A DNA stretch of 42,212 bases from Bacillota bacterium (GTDB lineage Bacteria; Bacillota; Clostridia; Lachnospirales; Lachnospiraceae). Positions within the stretch are counted from its first letter, which is position 1; each line of letters starts with the position of its first letter. The notes under the pieces were generated by a model that saw only the letters and a program-made list of their open reading frames with translations, had not been told where the DNA came from and searched no databases. The DNA is taken from assembly GCA_023415595.1 (NCBI GenBank), contig JAEZJW010000159.1:1-42212 (forward strand), given 5' to 3'. A program made the translations under genes and the position numbers. Below, piece after piece: positions 33,019-41,701 of this stretch.

Positions 33019-33864
33019 ATGAAGAGTTTAAAGCGGTTTATCGTTATATTACTTGCAACGATGCTGATTGCAGCAAATGCCGGCGGAATAGCATTTGCAT
33101 CAGAGGCAGATCAGCCGCAGCAGGGAAATCTTACATATGAAACAGGAAATAGCATTAGCGAACAGAGCTCCACACAGGCAGATGCAACCACAAGCGAAGC
33201 TGCAGCCGATGCAGATGACGCAGCAATGAATGATATACCTACGGAAGAGGAACTGCTAGCGATGGATGGCTATGAGATCTTCGTTGATGAGCAGGGACAG
33301 GTTTTCTACGTAGAGAAGGAACCGGAGGAACCGGTAATCAGCGAGTCCGGGGAGGCTGAGTCCACTACTGAAGGTGAGACACCTAAGAAGGATGAGACAG
33401 CGAAGCCCTCCTATTCCGAGAAGGATTTAAGACTGCTATCCAGTCTGATCTATGCGGAAGCCGGCAACCAATCCTACAAGGGGAAGCTTGCAGTAGCTAA
33501 TGTGGTCCTGAATAGATTGAAGAGCCCGCTTTATTCCCACTGTGATTCGATTAAAGATGTAATATATGATAGGAAATGGTCCGTACAGTTCGCTGTTACA
33601 ATCAAAAGCAAAAAGACCGGATTAAGCATGCTGGATAAGGCGTTGAACGGTTATGATACCGGAAAATTCTCCGGCTCTAACCCCGAAGCGGAGAAGAAGG
33701 CCATGAATAGTGCAATCAAAGCAGCGAAGGCAGCACTTGAGGGTGAGAATAATATCGGCAGCTACCTGTGCTTTAATGCAGTGAACAGAAGTTCAAGCCG
33801 GATTAAGAAGCTGTATCCCGATTATAAAATCATCGGTGGACATATCTTCTACAGAACAAAATAA
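33019..33864 (+). CDS. Secreted cell wall hydrolase, SleB-like (Hydrolase_2)
   Basis: The 281-residue protein has a signal peptide (1-27, ending AFA). An acidic, Ala/Thr/Ser-rich linker leads to a C-terminal Hydrolase_2 domain (about 135-280). That domain shows LIYAEAGNQSYKGKLAVANV with the presumed catalytic Glu147, then VVLNRLKS and SYLCFNAVNR. SleB proteins are lytic transglycosylases that open spore cortex or vegetative peptidoglycan. The ATG at 33019 is preferred because AGGAG lies 7 nt upstream and the signal peptide starts there. A longer frame from 32980 lacks a site. A terminator follows directly. Confidence 0.9.
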   Translation: MKSLKRFIVILLATMLIAANAGGIAFASEADQPQQGNLTYETGNSISEQSSTQADATTSEAAADADDAAMNDIPTEEELLAMDGYEIFVDEQGQVFYVEKEPEEPVISESGEAESTTEGETPKKDETAKPSYSEKDLRLLSSLIYAEAGNQSYKGKLAVANVVLNRLKSPLYSHCDSIKDVIYDRKWSVQFAVTIKSKKTGLSMLDKALNGYDTGKFSGSNPEAEKKAMNSAIKAAKAALEGENNIGSYLCFNAVNRSSSRIKKLYPDYKIIGGHIFYRTK

Positions 33865-33898
33865 TACATAGTAAAGCATACATAACAGATCATACATA

Positions 33899-33946
33899 AA
33901 CCCGTCAGAAATCCTAACAATATGAATAGGTTTCGGACGGGTTTTT
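33899..33946 (+). terminator. Intrinsic terminator
   Basis: AACCCGTC (33899-33906) pairs with GACGGGTT (33936-33943), then T residues. GAAATCCTA/TAGGTTTC extends the stem. Confidence 0.85.
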
Positions 33947-34127
33947 CATAACTTGAGAAATCGGCGCTTCGTAATTCTCCGGTTAAACTCTGTCCCGGAT
34001 GAGAAATAGTACTTTAATCTTAAAAAGGATTGTGGTATTATATAACATATGTAGAATTAATATGGGAAATAATTACTGATTAGAGTGATTTGAGTATCAT
34101 CACATCGTAATAAACCAGGAGGAAAAC

Positions 34128-35831
34128 ATGGAGAATAAAGATACTATCGAAAATAAAGAGAATTTACAGGAAGATATAACACCTGTATCCAAGAACTTTA
34201 TCGAACTGATTATTGATAAGGATCTGGAGGAAGGTCATGTTAAGAATATCGTTACGAGATTCCCGCCTGAACCGAACGGATACCTCCATATCGGGCATGC
34301 CAAATCCATACTTTTAAACTATGGGCTGGCGAAGAAATACGGTGGTAAGTTCAACCTCCGCTTTGACGATACCAATCCCACGAAGGAGAAGACGGAATTC
34401 GTGGATTCCATTATAGAGGATGTTAAATGGGTAGGTGGTGATTTTGAGGACCGCCTGTTCTTCGCATCGGATTATTTCGAGCAGATGTATGAAGCGGCTG
34501 TTAAGCTGATCAAGAAGGGAAAGGCATTCGTTTGTGAGCTGACAGCGGATGAAATCAGAGAATACAGAGGGACACTGACTGAGCCTGGTAAGAACAGCCC
34601 CTACAGGGACCGAAGCATCGAAGAGAATCTCCGATTATTCGAGGAGATGAAGGAAGGCAAATATGCGGATGGCTCCAAGGTACTTCGTGCCAAGATTGAT
34701 ATGGCATCCCCCAACATGAATATGAGGGATCCGGTAATATACCGTGTAGCAAAGATTGCCCACCACAATACAGGAGATACATGGTGCATCTATCCGATGT
34801 ATGATTTTGCCCATCCGATCGAGGATGCAATTGAAGGAGTTACCCACTCCATCTGTACACTTGAGTTTGAGGACCATCGCCCGCTCTATGACTGGGTAGT
34901 GCAGGAGCTGGAATATGAATACCCTCCAAAGCAGATCGAGTTTGCTAAGATGTATCTTACCAATGTAATTACAGGTAAGCGTTATATCAAGAAGCTTGTA
35001 GAGGATGGTATCGTGGACGGCTGGGACGATCCCAGGCTGGTATCCATCAATGCGTTAAGAAGAAGGGGCTTTACACCGGAGTCAATTCAGATGTTTATGG
35101 AACTGGTCGGTGTATCCAAGAGCCAGAGCTCTGTAGATTATGCAATGCTGGAGTACTGCATCCGCGAGGACCTGAAGCTAAAGGCACCCAGAGTCATGGC
35201 AGTATTGGATCCCATCAAGCTGATTATAGATAATTATCCCGAAGGACAGTTAGAATATCTGGAAGCACCCAACAACCAGGAGAATGAGGCTATGGGTGTC
35301 AGACAGGTTCCTTTTGGCAAGGTATTATATATTGAGAGAGAGGACTTCATGATCGAGCCTCCCAAGAAATATTTCCGTCTGTTCCCCGGTAACGAGGTAA
35401 GACTGATGAATGCTTATTTTGTAACCTGCGTAAGCTATCAGACAGATGATACCGGCAAAGTGACTGAGATACATTGCACCTATGATCCGGAGACAAAGAG
35501 CGGTTCCGGCTTTAACGCCAGAAAGGTAAAGGGAACCATCCACTGGGTTGCTGCTGAGACAGCAATCAAAGCAGAGATCCGTCTGTATGAGAATATCGTG
35601 GATGAAGAGAAGGGCGTATATAATGAAGATGGCAGCCTGAACTTAAATCCAAACTCCATTACCGTATTGAAGGAATGCTATCTGGAACCCAGTACGGCAG
35701 GGGCCTTACCGCCGGCAAGATATCAGTTCTTAAGACAGGGCTTCTTCTGTTTGGACAGTAAGGATTCCTCCGCGGAGAACCCGGTATATAACCGCATCGT
35801 GTCCCTGAAAAGCTCCTACAAACCGGAGTAA
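34128..35831 (+). CDS. glnS: Glutaminyl-tRNA synthetase
   Basis: GlnRS charges tRNA-Gln. The class I HIGH motif is PNGYLHIGHAKS (about 49-60). The KMSKS region is replaced by ITGKR (281-285), before IVDGWDDPRL. The anticodon-binding half includes CIREDLKLKAPR and VKGTIHWVA. Its 567 residues match bacterial GlnRS. The ATG has CAGGAGG 6 nt upstream. No T-box was seen in the 260 nt upstream; there is no TGG-x-ACCGCG-type antiterminator. Confidence 0.96.
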   Translation: MENKDTIENKENLQEDITPVSKNFIELIIDKDLEEGHVKNIVTRFPPEPNGYLHIGHAKSILLNYGLAKKYGGKFNLRFDDTNPTKEKTEFVDSIIEDVKWVGGDFEDRLFFASDYFEQMYEAAVKLIKKGKAFVCELTADEIREYRGTLTEPGKNSPYRDRSIEENLRLFEEMKEGKYADGSKVLRAKIDMASPNMNMRDPVIYRVAKIAHHNTGDTWCIYPMYDFAHPIEDAIEGVTHSICTLEFEDHRPLYDWVVQELEYEYPPKQIEFAKMYLTNVITGKRYIKKLVEDGIVDGWDDPRLVSINALRRRGFTPESIQMFMELVGVSKSQSSVDYAMLEYCIREDLKLKAPRVMAVLDPIKLIIDNYPEGQLEYLEAPNNQENEAMGVRQVPFGKVLYIEREDFMIEPPKKYFRLFPGNEVRLMNAYFVTCVSYQTDDTGKVTEIHCTYDPETKSGSGFNARKVKGTIHWVAAETAIKAEIRLYENIVDEEKGVYNEDGSLNLNPNSITVLKECYLEPSTAGALPPARYQFLRQGFFCLDSKDSSAENPVYNRIVSLKSSYKPE

Positions 35832-35885
35832 CCGTCAGAATAATTAACATACGTATTAGAAAAAATCAGGAATGGGGGATATACA

Positions 35886-36725
35886 ATGGCGAATTTATTT
35901 TCCGGATTAGAACAATTCGGGCTTGGCAATCTGTCCGAGATCAATGTTTATGACGAGAAAGAAAAAGAAGAGAACAAGAATCCTTCAACGGAAGTAAAAG
36001 CAGCTTTTGCTGAAGAGGACATTATATTTGACAAAACACATGTCTGCCCTGTATGCGACAAGGAATTTAAAGCCAAGATGGTGAAATCAGGTAAGATTAA
36101 GCTCTTAACACTGGATACCGATCTTCGTCCCAGGTACCAGTTAGCAGACCCTTTAAAATATGATGCAATCCTCTGCCCTAATTGCGGCTATGCAGCTTTG
36201 AGCCGTTTCTTCAAATATGTGACAAATGCACAGGCAGTACTGATTAAAAAGAATATCTCTGCATCCTTCCATGGAGTCAAGGAAACCGGAGATATCTTAA
36301 CTTATGATGATGCTATTACACGCCATAAGCTGGCGCTTGTCAATGCGATCGTGAAGAAAGCGAAGACCTCGGAACGGGCTTATACCTGTCTGAAGACCGC
36401 ATGGCTGATCCGAGGTAAGGCTGAGAATCTTCCGAAGGAAACGCCGGATTATTCTGCTGTAATGGCCAGTCTGGAGAAGGAAGAGCTTGAGTTCATCTCC
36501 AATGCTTACGACGGCTTCAACGAAGCCTTCAGTAAAGAAACCTTCCCGATGTGCGGTATGGATGAAAATACAATGACACTGCTGGTGGCTGATCTGGCCA
36601 GAAAGATTAAGAAGTATGACGAAGCAAGCCGATGGATCTCCAAAGTATTAATCGCCAGAGATTCAAACGAGAGAATAAAAGCAAAAGCCAGAGAAATCAA
36701 AGAATTAATCAAAGAGGGAAATTAA
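35886..36725 (+). CDS. DUF2225 zinc-ribbon protein
   Basis: The 279-residue protein has two CxxC pairs, CPVC (Cys54, Cys57) and CPNC (Cys97, Cys100). Between them is LDTDLRPRYQLADPLKYDAI, the DUF2225 pattern. The remainder is helical, resembling TPR-like repeats. It is a cytoplasmic protein of unknown function found in Clostridia. The stop is directly followed by the TTG start of the DUF6062 gene, so the two form an operon. Confidence 0.9.
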   Translation: MANLFSGLEQFGLGNLSEINVYDEKEKEENKNPSTEVKAAFAEEDIIFDKTHVCPVCDKEFKAKMVKSGKIKLLTLDTDLRPRYQLADPLKYDAILCPNCGYAALSRFFKYVTNAQAVLIKKNISASFHGVKETGDILTYDDAITRHKLALVNAIVKKAKTSERAYTCLKTAWLIRGKAENLPKETPDYSAVMASLEKEELEFISNAYDGFNEAFSKETFPMCGMDENTMTLLVADLARKIKKYDEASRWISKVLIARDSNERIKAKAREIKELIKEGN

Positions 36726-37442
36726 TTGAAAGAGAAACTGCACACCATTCCTGTAAATGAAGCGTTTGATGCCGATTGTGAGTGCCCCTTATGTGTCATG
36801 TATAAATCCTTAGAGGAAAAGGCCATTGACTTTACGATGGGACCCAGCTACATGGAGGATGATGTCCGTGGAGAGACCTCCCGGCTTGGCTTCTGTGAAA
36901 AGCATCTGGAGCTGTTATATAAGAATCAGAATCGTCTGGGATTAGCGTTGATTCTACAGAGTCATATGGACCTGCTGATCAAGGAGGCAGAGAAGCATTC
37001 AAATATAAACATAAAAATTCCCGTCACTTCCCTTTTCAAGAAAAAAGGGGAGCAGTCAGGCCACGCAGCTCATCTGGAACAGCATAAGTGTACCTGTTAT
37101 ATCTGCGATAAGATTGAAGGTACCTTTGATCGCTATATAGCTACAATATTCCATCTGTATCATACGGAGAAGGATTTCCGCAGTAAATTTGCTGCCTGTA
37201 AGGGCTTTTGTAAGAATCATTACAGCGTTCTCCACACCTCTGCATCCAAGTTCTTAAGTGGGGAGGAACTGAATGGCTTCCTAAAACAATTGGATACCCT
37301 CTATATTGAGAATATGAAACGGGTCAGAGACGATTTGGAATGGTTTATCAATAAATTTGATTATCGTTATGCGGAGGAGCCCTGGAAGAATGCCAAGGAT
37401 GCGATGCCCCGCGCTATGCTCAAAACAAACAGTATTATATAG
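36726..37442 (+). CDS. DUF6062 cysteine-rich protein
   Basis: The 238-residue protein carries several Cys/His pairs (CECPLC, GFCEKH, CTCYICD, GFCKNH) that suggest two similar zinc-binding halves. This matches DUF6062, of unknown function. The start is TTG at 36726, immediately after the DUF2225 stop, with AGAGGGA upstream. Both proteins carry zinc motifs and may act together. A strong terminator closes the operon. Confidence 0.85.
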   Translation: MKEKLHTIPVNEAFDADCECPLCVMYKSLEEKAIDFTMGPSYMEDDVRGETSRLGFCEKHLELLYKNQNRLGLALILQSHMDLLIKEAEKHSNINIKIPVTSLFKKKGEQSGHAAHLEQHKCTCYICDKIEGTFDRYIATIFHLYHTEKDFRSKFAACKGFCKNHYSVLHTSASKFLSGEELNGFLKQLDTLYIENMKRVRDDLEWFINKFDYRYAEEPWKNAKDAMPRAMLKTNSII

Positions 37443-37505
37443 AGGATGGTATATTGTTCCACGATTGGAATATACTAATATAGTATGTTTAGGAAAATGA
37501 GTAAG

Positions 37506-37533
37506 GAGGGCTGTTTCAAAACAGCCCTCTTTT
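37506..37533 (+). terminator. Terminator of the DUF2225-DUF6062 operon
   Basis: GAGGGCTGTTT (37506-37516) pairs with AAACAGCCCTC (37519-37529), followed by T residues. Confidence 0.88.
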
Positions 37534-37617
37534 AAAGAAAAAATGAGATAAATAAAGCATAAGTGAGATAAAACGAGATAACATAAGAATAGCGCCAGAA
37601 ATGAAAGAGAAGTGAAG

Positions 37618-37646
37618 TTGCATATTAAAGGCAAATTTACTAATAT
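37618..37646 (+). promoter_or_regulatory. Promoter of groESL
   Basis: TTGCAT (37618-37623), a 17-nt spacer and TAATAT (37641-37646), placed so that the CIRCE element starts near the transcription start. Confidence 0.55.
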
Positions 37647-37657
37647 ATAAACATCGG

Positions 37658-37684
37658 TTAGCACTCAATTAATAAGAGTGCTAA
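37658..37684. promoter_or_regulatory. CIRCE operator (HrcA site)
   Basis: TTAGCACTC-N9-GAGTGCTAA, an exact match to the CIRCE consensus. HrcA represses heat-shock operons from this site until protein folding stress occurs. Confidence 0.97.
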
Positions 37685-37734
37685 TAATTCTCTAAACTAT
37701 AGAAACGAAGAGTTTATTGAAGGAGGAATATCAA

Positions 37735-38022
37735 ATGAAACTTGTACCATTAGGAGATAAGGTAGTATTAAAGCAGCTGGTAGCCGAAGAGACCACAAAA
37801 TCCGGCATCGTACTTCCCGGTCAGGCAAAGGAAAAACCCCAGCAGGCACAGGTAGTTGCTGTTGGCCCCGGCGGTATGATTGATGGGAAAGAAGTTGTTA
37901 TGCAGGTTAAAGTCGGAGACAAAGTGATCTATTCTAAGTATGCAGGCACGGAAGTGAAGCTTGAGGATGAGGAATTCATCATTGTTAAGCAGAACGACAT
38001 CGTTGCAGTGGTAGAAGAATAA
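37735..38022 (+). CDS. groES: Co-chaperonin GroES
   Basis: The 95-residue lid of the GroEL chaperonin. VPLGDKVVLKQL, the mobile loop ETTKSGIVLPG, and VIYSKYAGTEVKLEDEEF are present. The ATG at 37735 is behind AAGGAGG; an in-frame TTG at 37717 would overlap that site and lengthen the protein abnormally. It is under CIRCE control, with groEL 19 nt downstream. Confidence 0.97.
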   Translation: MKLVPLGDKVVLKQLVAEETTKSGIVLPGQAKEKPQQAQVVAVGPGGMIDGKEVVMQVKVGDKVIYSKYAGTEVKLEDEEFIIVKQNDIVAVVEE

Positions 38023-38041
38023 TTAAGGAGGAGAGATAGAA

Positions 38042-39664
38042 ATGGCAAAGCAGATTAAATACGGTGCAGATGCACGTGCAGCTTTAGAGTTAGGCGTTAA
38101 TAAATTAGCGAATACGGTACGCGTTACCTTAGGCCCTAAGGGTAGAAATGTTGTTCTTGATAAATCCTTTGGAACACCTTTAATTACTAATGATGGTGTT
38201 ACGATTGCCAAGGAGATTGAACTGGAAGATGCGTTTGAGAATATGGGTGCTCAGCTGGTGAAGGAAGTTGCTACCAAGACAAATGATGTGGCAGGTGATG
38301 GCACCACCACAGCAACAGTTCTTGCACAGGCAATGATCACAGAAGGTATGAAGAACCTGGCAGCAGGCGCGAACCCGATCATCTTAAGAAAGGGTATGAA
38401 GAAGGCTACCGATACTGCAGTGGATGCAATTGTAAAGATGAGCTCCACTTTAAAGGGCAAGGAGCAGATTGCAAGAGTTGCAGCAATCTCCGCAGGTGAC
38501 GATACCGTTGGCCAATTAGTTGCCGATGCAATGGAGAAGGTGTCTAACGATGGTGTTATCACGATCGAGGAATCCAAGACCATGAAGACAGAGCTTGAGC
38601 TCGTAGAAGGTATGCAGTTTGACCGTGGCTATATCTCCGCTTATATGTGCACAGATATGGATAAGATGGAAGCAGTACTTGACAATCCGTACATCCTGAT
38701 TACCGATAAGAAGATTGCTAATATCCAGGAGATCCTTCCGGTTCTGGAGCAGATCGTACAGTCCGGTGCGAGACTGTTAATCATTGCTGAGGATGTAGAA
38801 GGTGAAGCTCTCACCACCTTAGTCTTAAATAAATTAAGAGGAACCTTTACTGTAGTTGCTGTTAAGGCTCCCGGCTATGGCGACAGAAGAAAGGCTATGC
38901 TGCAGGATATCGCTATCTTAACCGGCGGTACCGTAATTACAGATGAACTTGGTCTTGACCTTAAGGAGACCACGATGGCACAGCTCGGCCGTGCGAAATC
39001 CGTTAAGGTTCAGAAGGAAAACACCATCATCGTTGACGGAGAAGGCAGTAAGGAAGAAATTAAGGCTAGAATTAATCAGATCAAGGCTCAGATCGAAGAG
39101 ACCACTTCTGAATTCGATAAAGAGAAGCTGCAGGAGAGACTGGCTAAGCTGGCAGGTGGCGTAGCAGTAATCAGAGTAGGAGCAGCAACCGAGACCGAGA
39201 TGAAGGAAAACAAGCTCCGTATGGAGGATGCTCTCGCAGCTACCAAGGCTGCTGTAGAAGAGGGTATCGTAGCAGGCGGCGGCTCTGTATTCATCCATGC
39301 ATCCAAGGAAGTTGCTAAATTGGCAACCAGCCTGGAGGGTGACGAGAAGACCGGTGCCAACATCATTCTGAAGGCTCTCGAGTCCCCGTTATTCTGCATC
39401 GTATCCAATGCAGGCCTGGAAGGCTCCGTTGTAATCAGCAAGGTGAAGGAAAGCAATCCCGGTGTTGGCTTTGATGCTCTGACCGAGCAGTATGTGGATA
39501 TGGTTCAGGCAGGTATCCTGGATCCTACCAAGGTAGCAAGAAGCGCTCTGCAAAACGCAACCAGCGTGGCTTCCACACTCCTTACCACAGAGTCCGTAGT
39601 TGCAAATATCAAGGAGAAGGAACCCGCAATGCCCGCAGGCGGACCTGGAATGGGAATGATGTAA
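38042..39664 (+). CDS. groEL: Chaperonin GroEL
   Basis: The 540-residue subunit of the folding chamber has AKQIKYG at the start and LGPKGRNVVLDKSFG. The ATPase motif VAGDGTTTATVLAQ is present. EGIVAGGGSVFI lies near the C terminus, which ends in a short Gly/Met tail (GGPGMGMM). The ribosome site is AAGGAGGAGA. It is co-transcribed with groES. Confidence 0.98.
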   Translation: MAKQIKYGADARAALELGVNKLANTVRVTLGPKGRNVVLDKSFGTPLITNDGVTIAKEIELEDAFENMGAQLVKEVATKTNDVAGDGTTTATVLAQAMITEGMKNLAAGANPIILRKGMKKATDTAVDAIVKMSSTLKGKEQIARVAAISAGDDTVGQLVADAMEKVSNDGVITIEESKTMKTELELVEGMQFDRGYISAYMCTDMDKMEAVLDNPYILITDKKIANIQEILPVLEQIVQSGARLLIIAEDVEGEALTTLVLNKLRGTFTVVAVKAPGYGDRRKAMLQDIAILTGGTVITDELGLDLKETTMAQLGRAKSVKVQKENTIIVDGEGSKEEIKARINQIKAQIEETTSEFDKEKLQERLAKLAGGVAVIRVGAATETEMKENKLRMEDALAATKAAVEEGIVAGGGSVFIHASKEVAKLATSLEGDEKTGANIILKALESPLFCIVSNAGLEGSVVISKVKESNPGVGFDALTEQYVDMVQAGILDPTKVARSALQNATSVASTLLTTESVVANIKEKEPAMPAGGPGMGMM

Positions 39665-39700
39665 ACCCCTCCTTGGGTTGTATAGTAATATGAATGATTA

Positions 39701-39920
39701 AGGCTGTCGCTTGACAGTTATGAATAGGAAGAGCCATATTGCACTTCCCCGCGCTTATGCGCTACACACTAATTAGAAGACACAACACCATATTTGTGTA
39801 CTGCCATCGGACATAAATGTCCGCTTTCAGTCACACAAATATGGCGCCATGTCTTCTAAATAGTGCATTATGGGAAATGCAACACGGCTCTTCCTTTTTA
39901 TTATCTACGAGCGACAGCCT
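39701..39920. repeat. 220-nt MITE-like element forming one long imperfect hairpin
   Basis: Paired blocks run inward: AGGCTGTCGCT/AGCGACAGCCT (ends), AGGAAGAGCC/GGCTCTTCCT (39726-39735 with 39886-39895) and TTGCACTTCCC/GGGAAATGCAA. A 16-bp block follows (39767-39782 with 39850-39865, one mismatch), then CCATATTTGTGT/ACACAAATATGG and finally CGGACAT-AA-ATGTCCG as the tip. A local GCGC-TTAT-GCGC hairpin interrupts the left arm. There is no coding frame. Together with the remnant at 40025-40050 it accounts for most of the 424-nt gap after groEL; the rest shows nothing else. Confidence 0.7.
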
Positions 39921-40024
39921 GATTTATACTTATTATGGGGACAAATCAAGGGTGGGGTTTTGGGGTAGTTTATAAGTTTTTGTATCTTAATGGTAATTGT
40001 GAAACAGACCTTCCTATAGACTGT

Positions 40025-40050
40025 GAGCGATAGCCTGATTTATACTTATT
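40025..40050. repeat. Solo copy of the MITE-like terminus
   Basis: This 26-nt segment repeats 39909-39934 with a single mismatch. Upstream sequence (CCTATAGACTGTG) also resembles the inverted left end of the 220-nt element, so it may be the leftover end of a second copy. Confidence 0.6.
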
Positions 40051-40088
40051 TTAAGTCAAACCCGTGGAAGGGTTTGGGATAGTATAGA

Positions 40089-40511
40089 TTAAAAGGTGAT
40101 AATATTTGGTTCTTCAAAGCCCTCTATTATGATAGCTTGGATGACTTTTATTTCAAATACATCAAGGGTATCCCCGATTGCTGCAATTGTTTCGTCATAT
40201 CCGGGGATAGAAGATATGAATAGCTGCGCCATGTCGTTAATGGTATAATTGCTTTTTTGTACAGTTGCTTTGATCGAGCGTATGTGTGGGATGCCCTCTG
40301 ATGGAATGGATGTAAAAGCAATAGTATTGTTCCGGGCAAATTCCTTCACCTTTTGATTGCTTCGATCAGATGCAAAATACAAAATATCTGGCTGCTCTGA
40401 GTTATAACAGTAGTTTACAATCCTTACGTTAGGGATATTTTCTACTGAGGTGGCCAGAGCTATTTCATTGGTACTTCCTAAAACCTCTTGATACTTTTTG
40501 ATCGTACTCAT
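40089..40511 (-). CDS. Pyridoxamine 5'-phosphate oxidase-like flavin-binding protein
   Basis: The 140-residue protein has the split-barrel pattern of the PNPOx-like family. IALATSVENIPNVRIVNY is followed by PDILYFASDRSNQKVKEFA and NNTIAFTSIPSEG. These proteins bind FMN or F420-like cofactors and act as small reductases. It reads leftward from AAAGGAGG upstream of the ATG at 40511. The gene is divergent from the WYL regulator at 40656 with 144 nt between them, so that regulator probably controls it. Confidence 0.8.
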   Translation of the reverse strand: MSTIKKYQEVLGSTNEIALATSVENIPNVRIVNYCYNSEQPDILYFASDRSNQKVKEFARNNTIAFTSIPSEGIPHIRSIKATVQKSNYTINDMAQLFISSIPGYDETIAAIGDTLDVFEIKVIQAIIIEGFEEPNIITF

Positions 40512-40560
40512 TATAATGTCCTCCTTTAATGAATTCTTATTTTCTTATCGCGGCCAAACC

Positions 40561-40627
40561 TATGGCAACAATATGTAACTGATTATATCAGAGGATTATT
40601 GACATCAGTATGGCAACAATTTAAAAT
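40561..40627. promoter_or_regulatory. Divergent control region: two direct repeats and a promoter
   Basis: TATGGCAACAAT occurs at 40561-40572 and 40609-40620, 48 bp apart. A rightward promoter has TTGACA (40599-40604), a 17-nt spacer and TAAAAT (40622-40627), and its spacer contains the second repeat. The first repeat read leftward gives TTGCCA, near where the flavoprotein promoter should be. These are candidate binding sites for the WYL regulator. Confidence 0.55.
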
Positions 40628-40655
40628 AAGTTAAAAGAGGAAAGGCTGTGACCAT

Positions 40656-41594
40656 ATGAAAATCGACAGACTTATAAGCATTATTATGGTTTTACTGGAT
40701 AAAGAAAGAATTGGTGCACGAGAGCTTTCTGAAATGTTCGAGGTATCGCTACGTACCATCTACCGGGATATAGATACAATTAATATGGCAGGCATACCAA
40801 TTCGTTCTACTCCGGGGACGGGTGGTGGCTTTGAGATCATGAGGGAATACAAGGTTGATAAAACAGTCTTTTCAAACTCTGATCTTGCAACAATACTCAT
40901 GGGGATCGGAAGCGTCTCCACGATGATGACCGGGGATGAAATTGTCAATACTCTTGCAAAGGTCAGAAGCTTTATTCCTGCTGACAAGAAGAAAGAGATT
41001 GAACTGAAAATGAACCAGATTAGTATTGATTTAACACCGTGGATGGGGAATGAAAATATCCATACCTATATGGAAACAATAAAAATGTCATTGCAAAACC
41101 TAAAAGTATTATCGTTCAATTATTCCGACCGCAATAACAATATCAGCACTCGGATCATCGAGCCGCACCAGCTTTTGTTAAAGGATAATCATTGGTATGT
41201 TCTTGGCTACTGTATGGAAAGGCAGGACTTTCGTCTATTCAAGCTGTCGCGCATTTCAAATCTTAATATGTTAGAAGCTACCTTTGTACCCAGAGAATTT
41301 AATGAACCCCTATCTGAATTCACGGTTTCTATGGCGCAAAGGCAGCAGGATATTCTATTACGTGTCCATAAATCAATTATGGACAGGGTGCTTGAATATT
41401 GCAGCTATGATCATTTTACTCAAGAGGGAAATGATTTTTATGTTGTTAAGTTTCCTTTTATAGACGATGAATATGGCTATAGCATACTTCTTAGCCTTGG
41501 TGATAAATGTGAGTGTCTGGCACCCGAACATATCAGAGCGGAAATTAGAAGGCGGGTACTGTATCTTGCTGATATGTATTCAAAGCAGCTATAG
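40656..41594 (+). CDS. YafY-type transcriptional regulator (HTH-11 plus WYL)
   Basis: The 312-residue regulator has an HTH-11 domain (1-60: LSEMFEVSLRTIYRDIDTI, then GIPIRST). The WYL core NHWYVLGYCMERQDFRLFK follows, with a WCX-like end. Its order and length match the regulator at 24602, a paralogue. It is divergent from the flavoprotein gene, and the promoter spacer holds a repeat it may bind. The ligand is unknown. Confidence 0.9.
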   Translation: MKIDRLISIIMVLLDKERIGARELSEMFEVSLRTIYRDIDTINMAGIPIRSTPGTGGGFEIMREYKVDKTVFSNSDLATILMGIGSVSTMMTGDEIVNTLAKVRSFIPADKKKEIELKMNQISIDLTPWMGNENIHTYMETIKMSLQNLKVLSFNYSDRNNNISTRIIEPHQLLLKDNHWYVLGYCMERQDFRLFKLSRISNLNMLEATFVPREFNEPLSEFTVSMAQRQQDILLRVHKSIMDRVLEYCSYDHFTQEGNDFYVVKFPFIDDEYGYSILLSLGDKCECLAPEHIRAEIRRRVLYLADMYSKQL

Positions 41595-41653
41595 CTCCAT
41601 TACGGATAAATTCAAAATATTTGCTTCGCAGACATTATATGAATCATACAATA

Positions 41654-41681
41654 AAAACCACCGGAAGAAACCGGTGGTTTT
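41654..41681. terminator. Bidirectional terminator between convergent genes
   Basis: AAAACCACCGG (41654-41664), loop AAGAAA, and CCGGTGGTTTT (41671-41681). A-runs and T-runs on both sides let it serve the WYL gene and the leftward ABC gene. Confidence 0.88.
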
Positions 41682-41701
41682 AGTTATGCTTTTATATAAT
41701 T

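Noticed and set aside
33950..34127. T-box or other riboswitch upstream of glnS
   Set aside because: I found no T-box antiterminator consensus and no terminator between the preceding terminator and the start codon.
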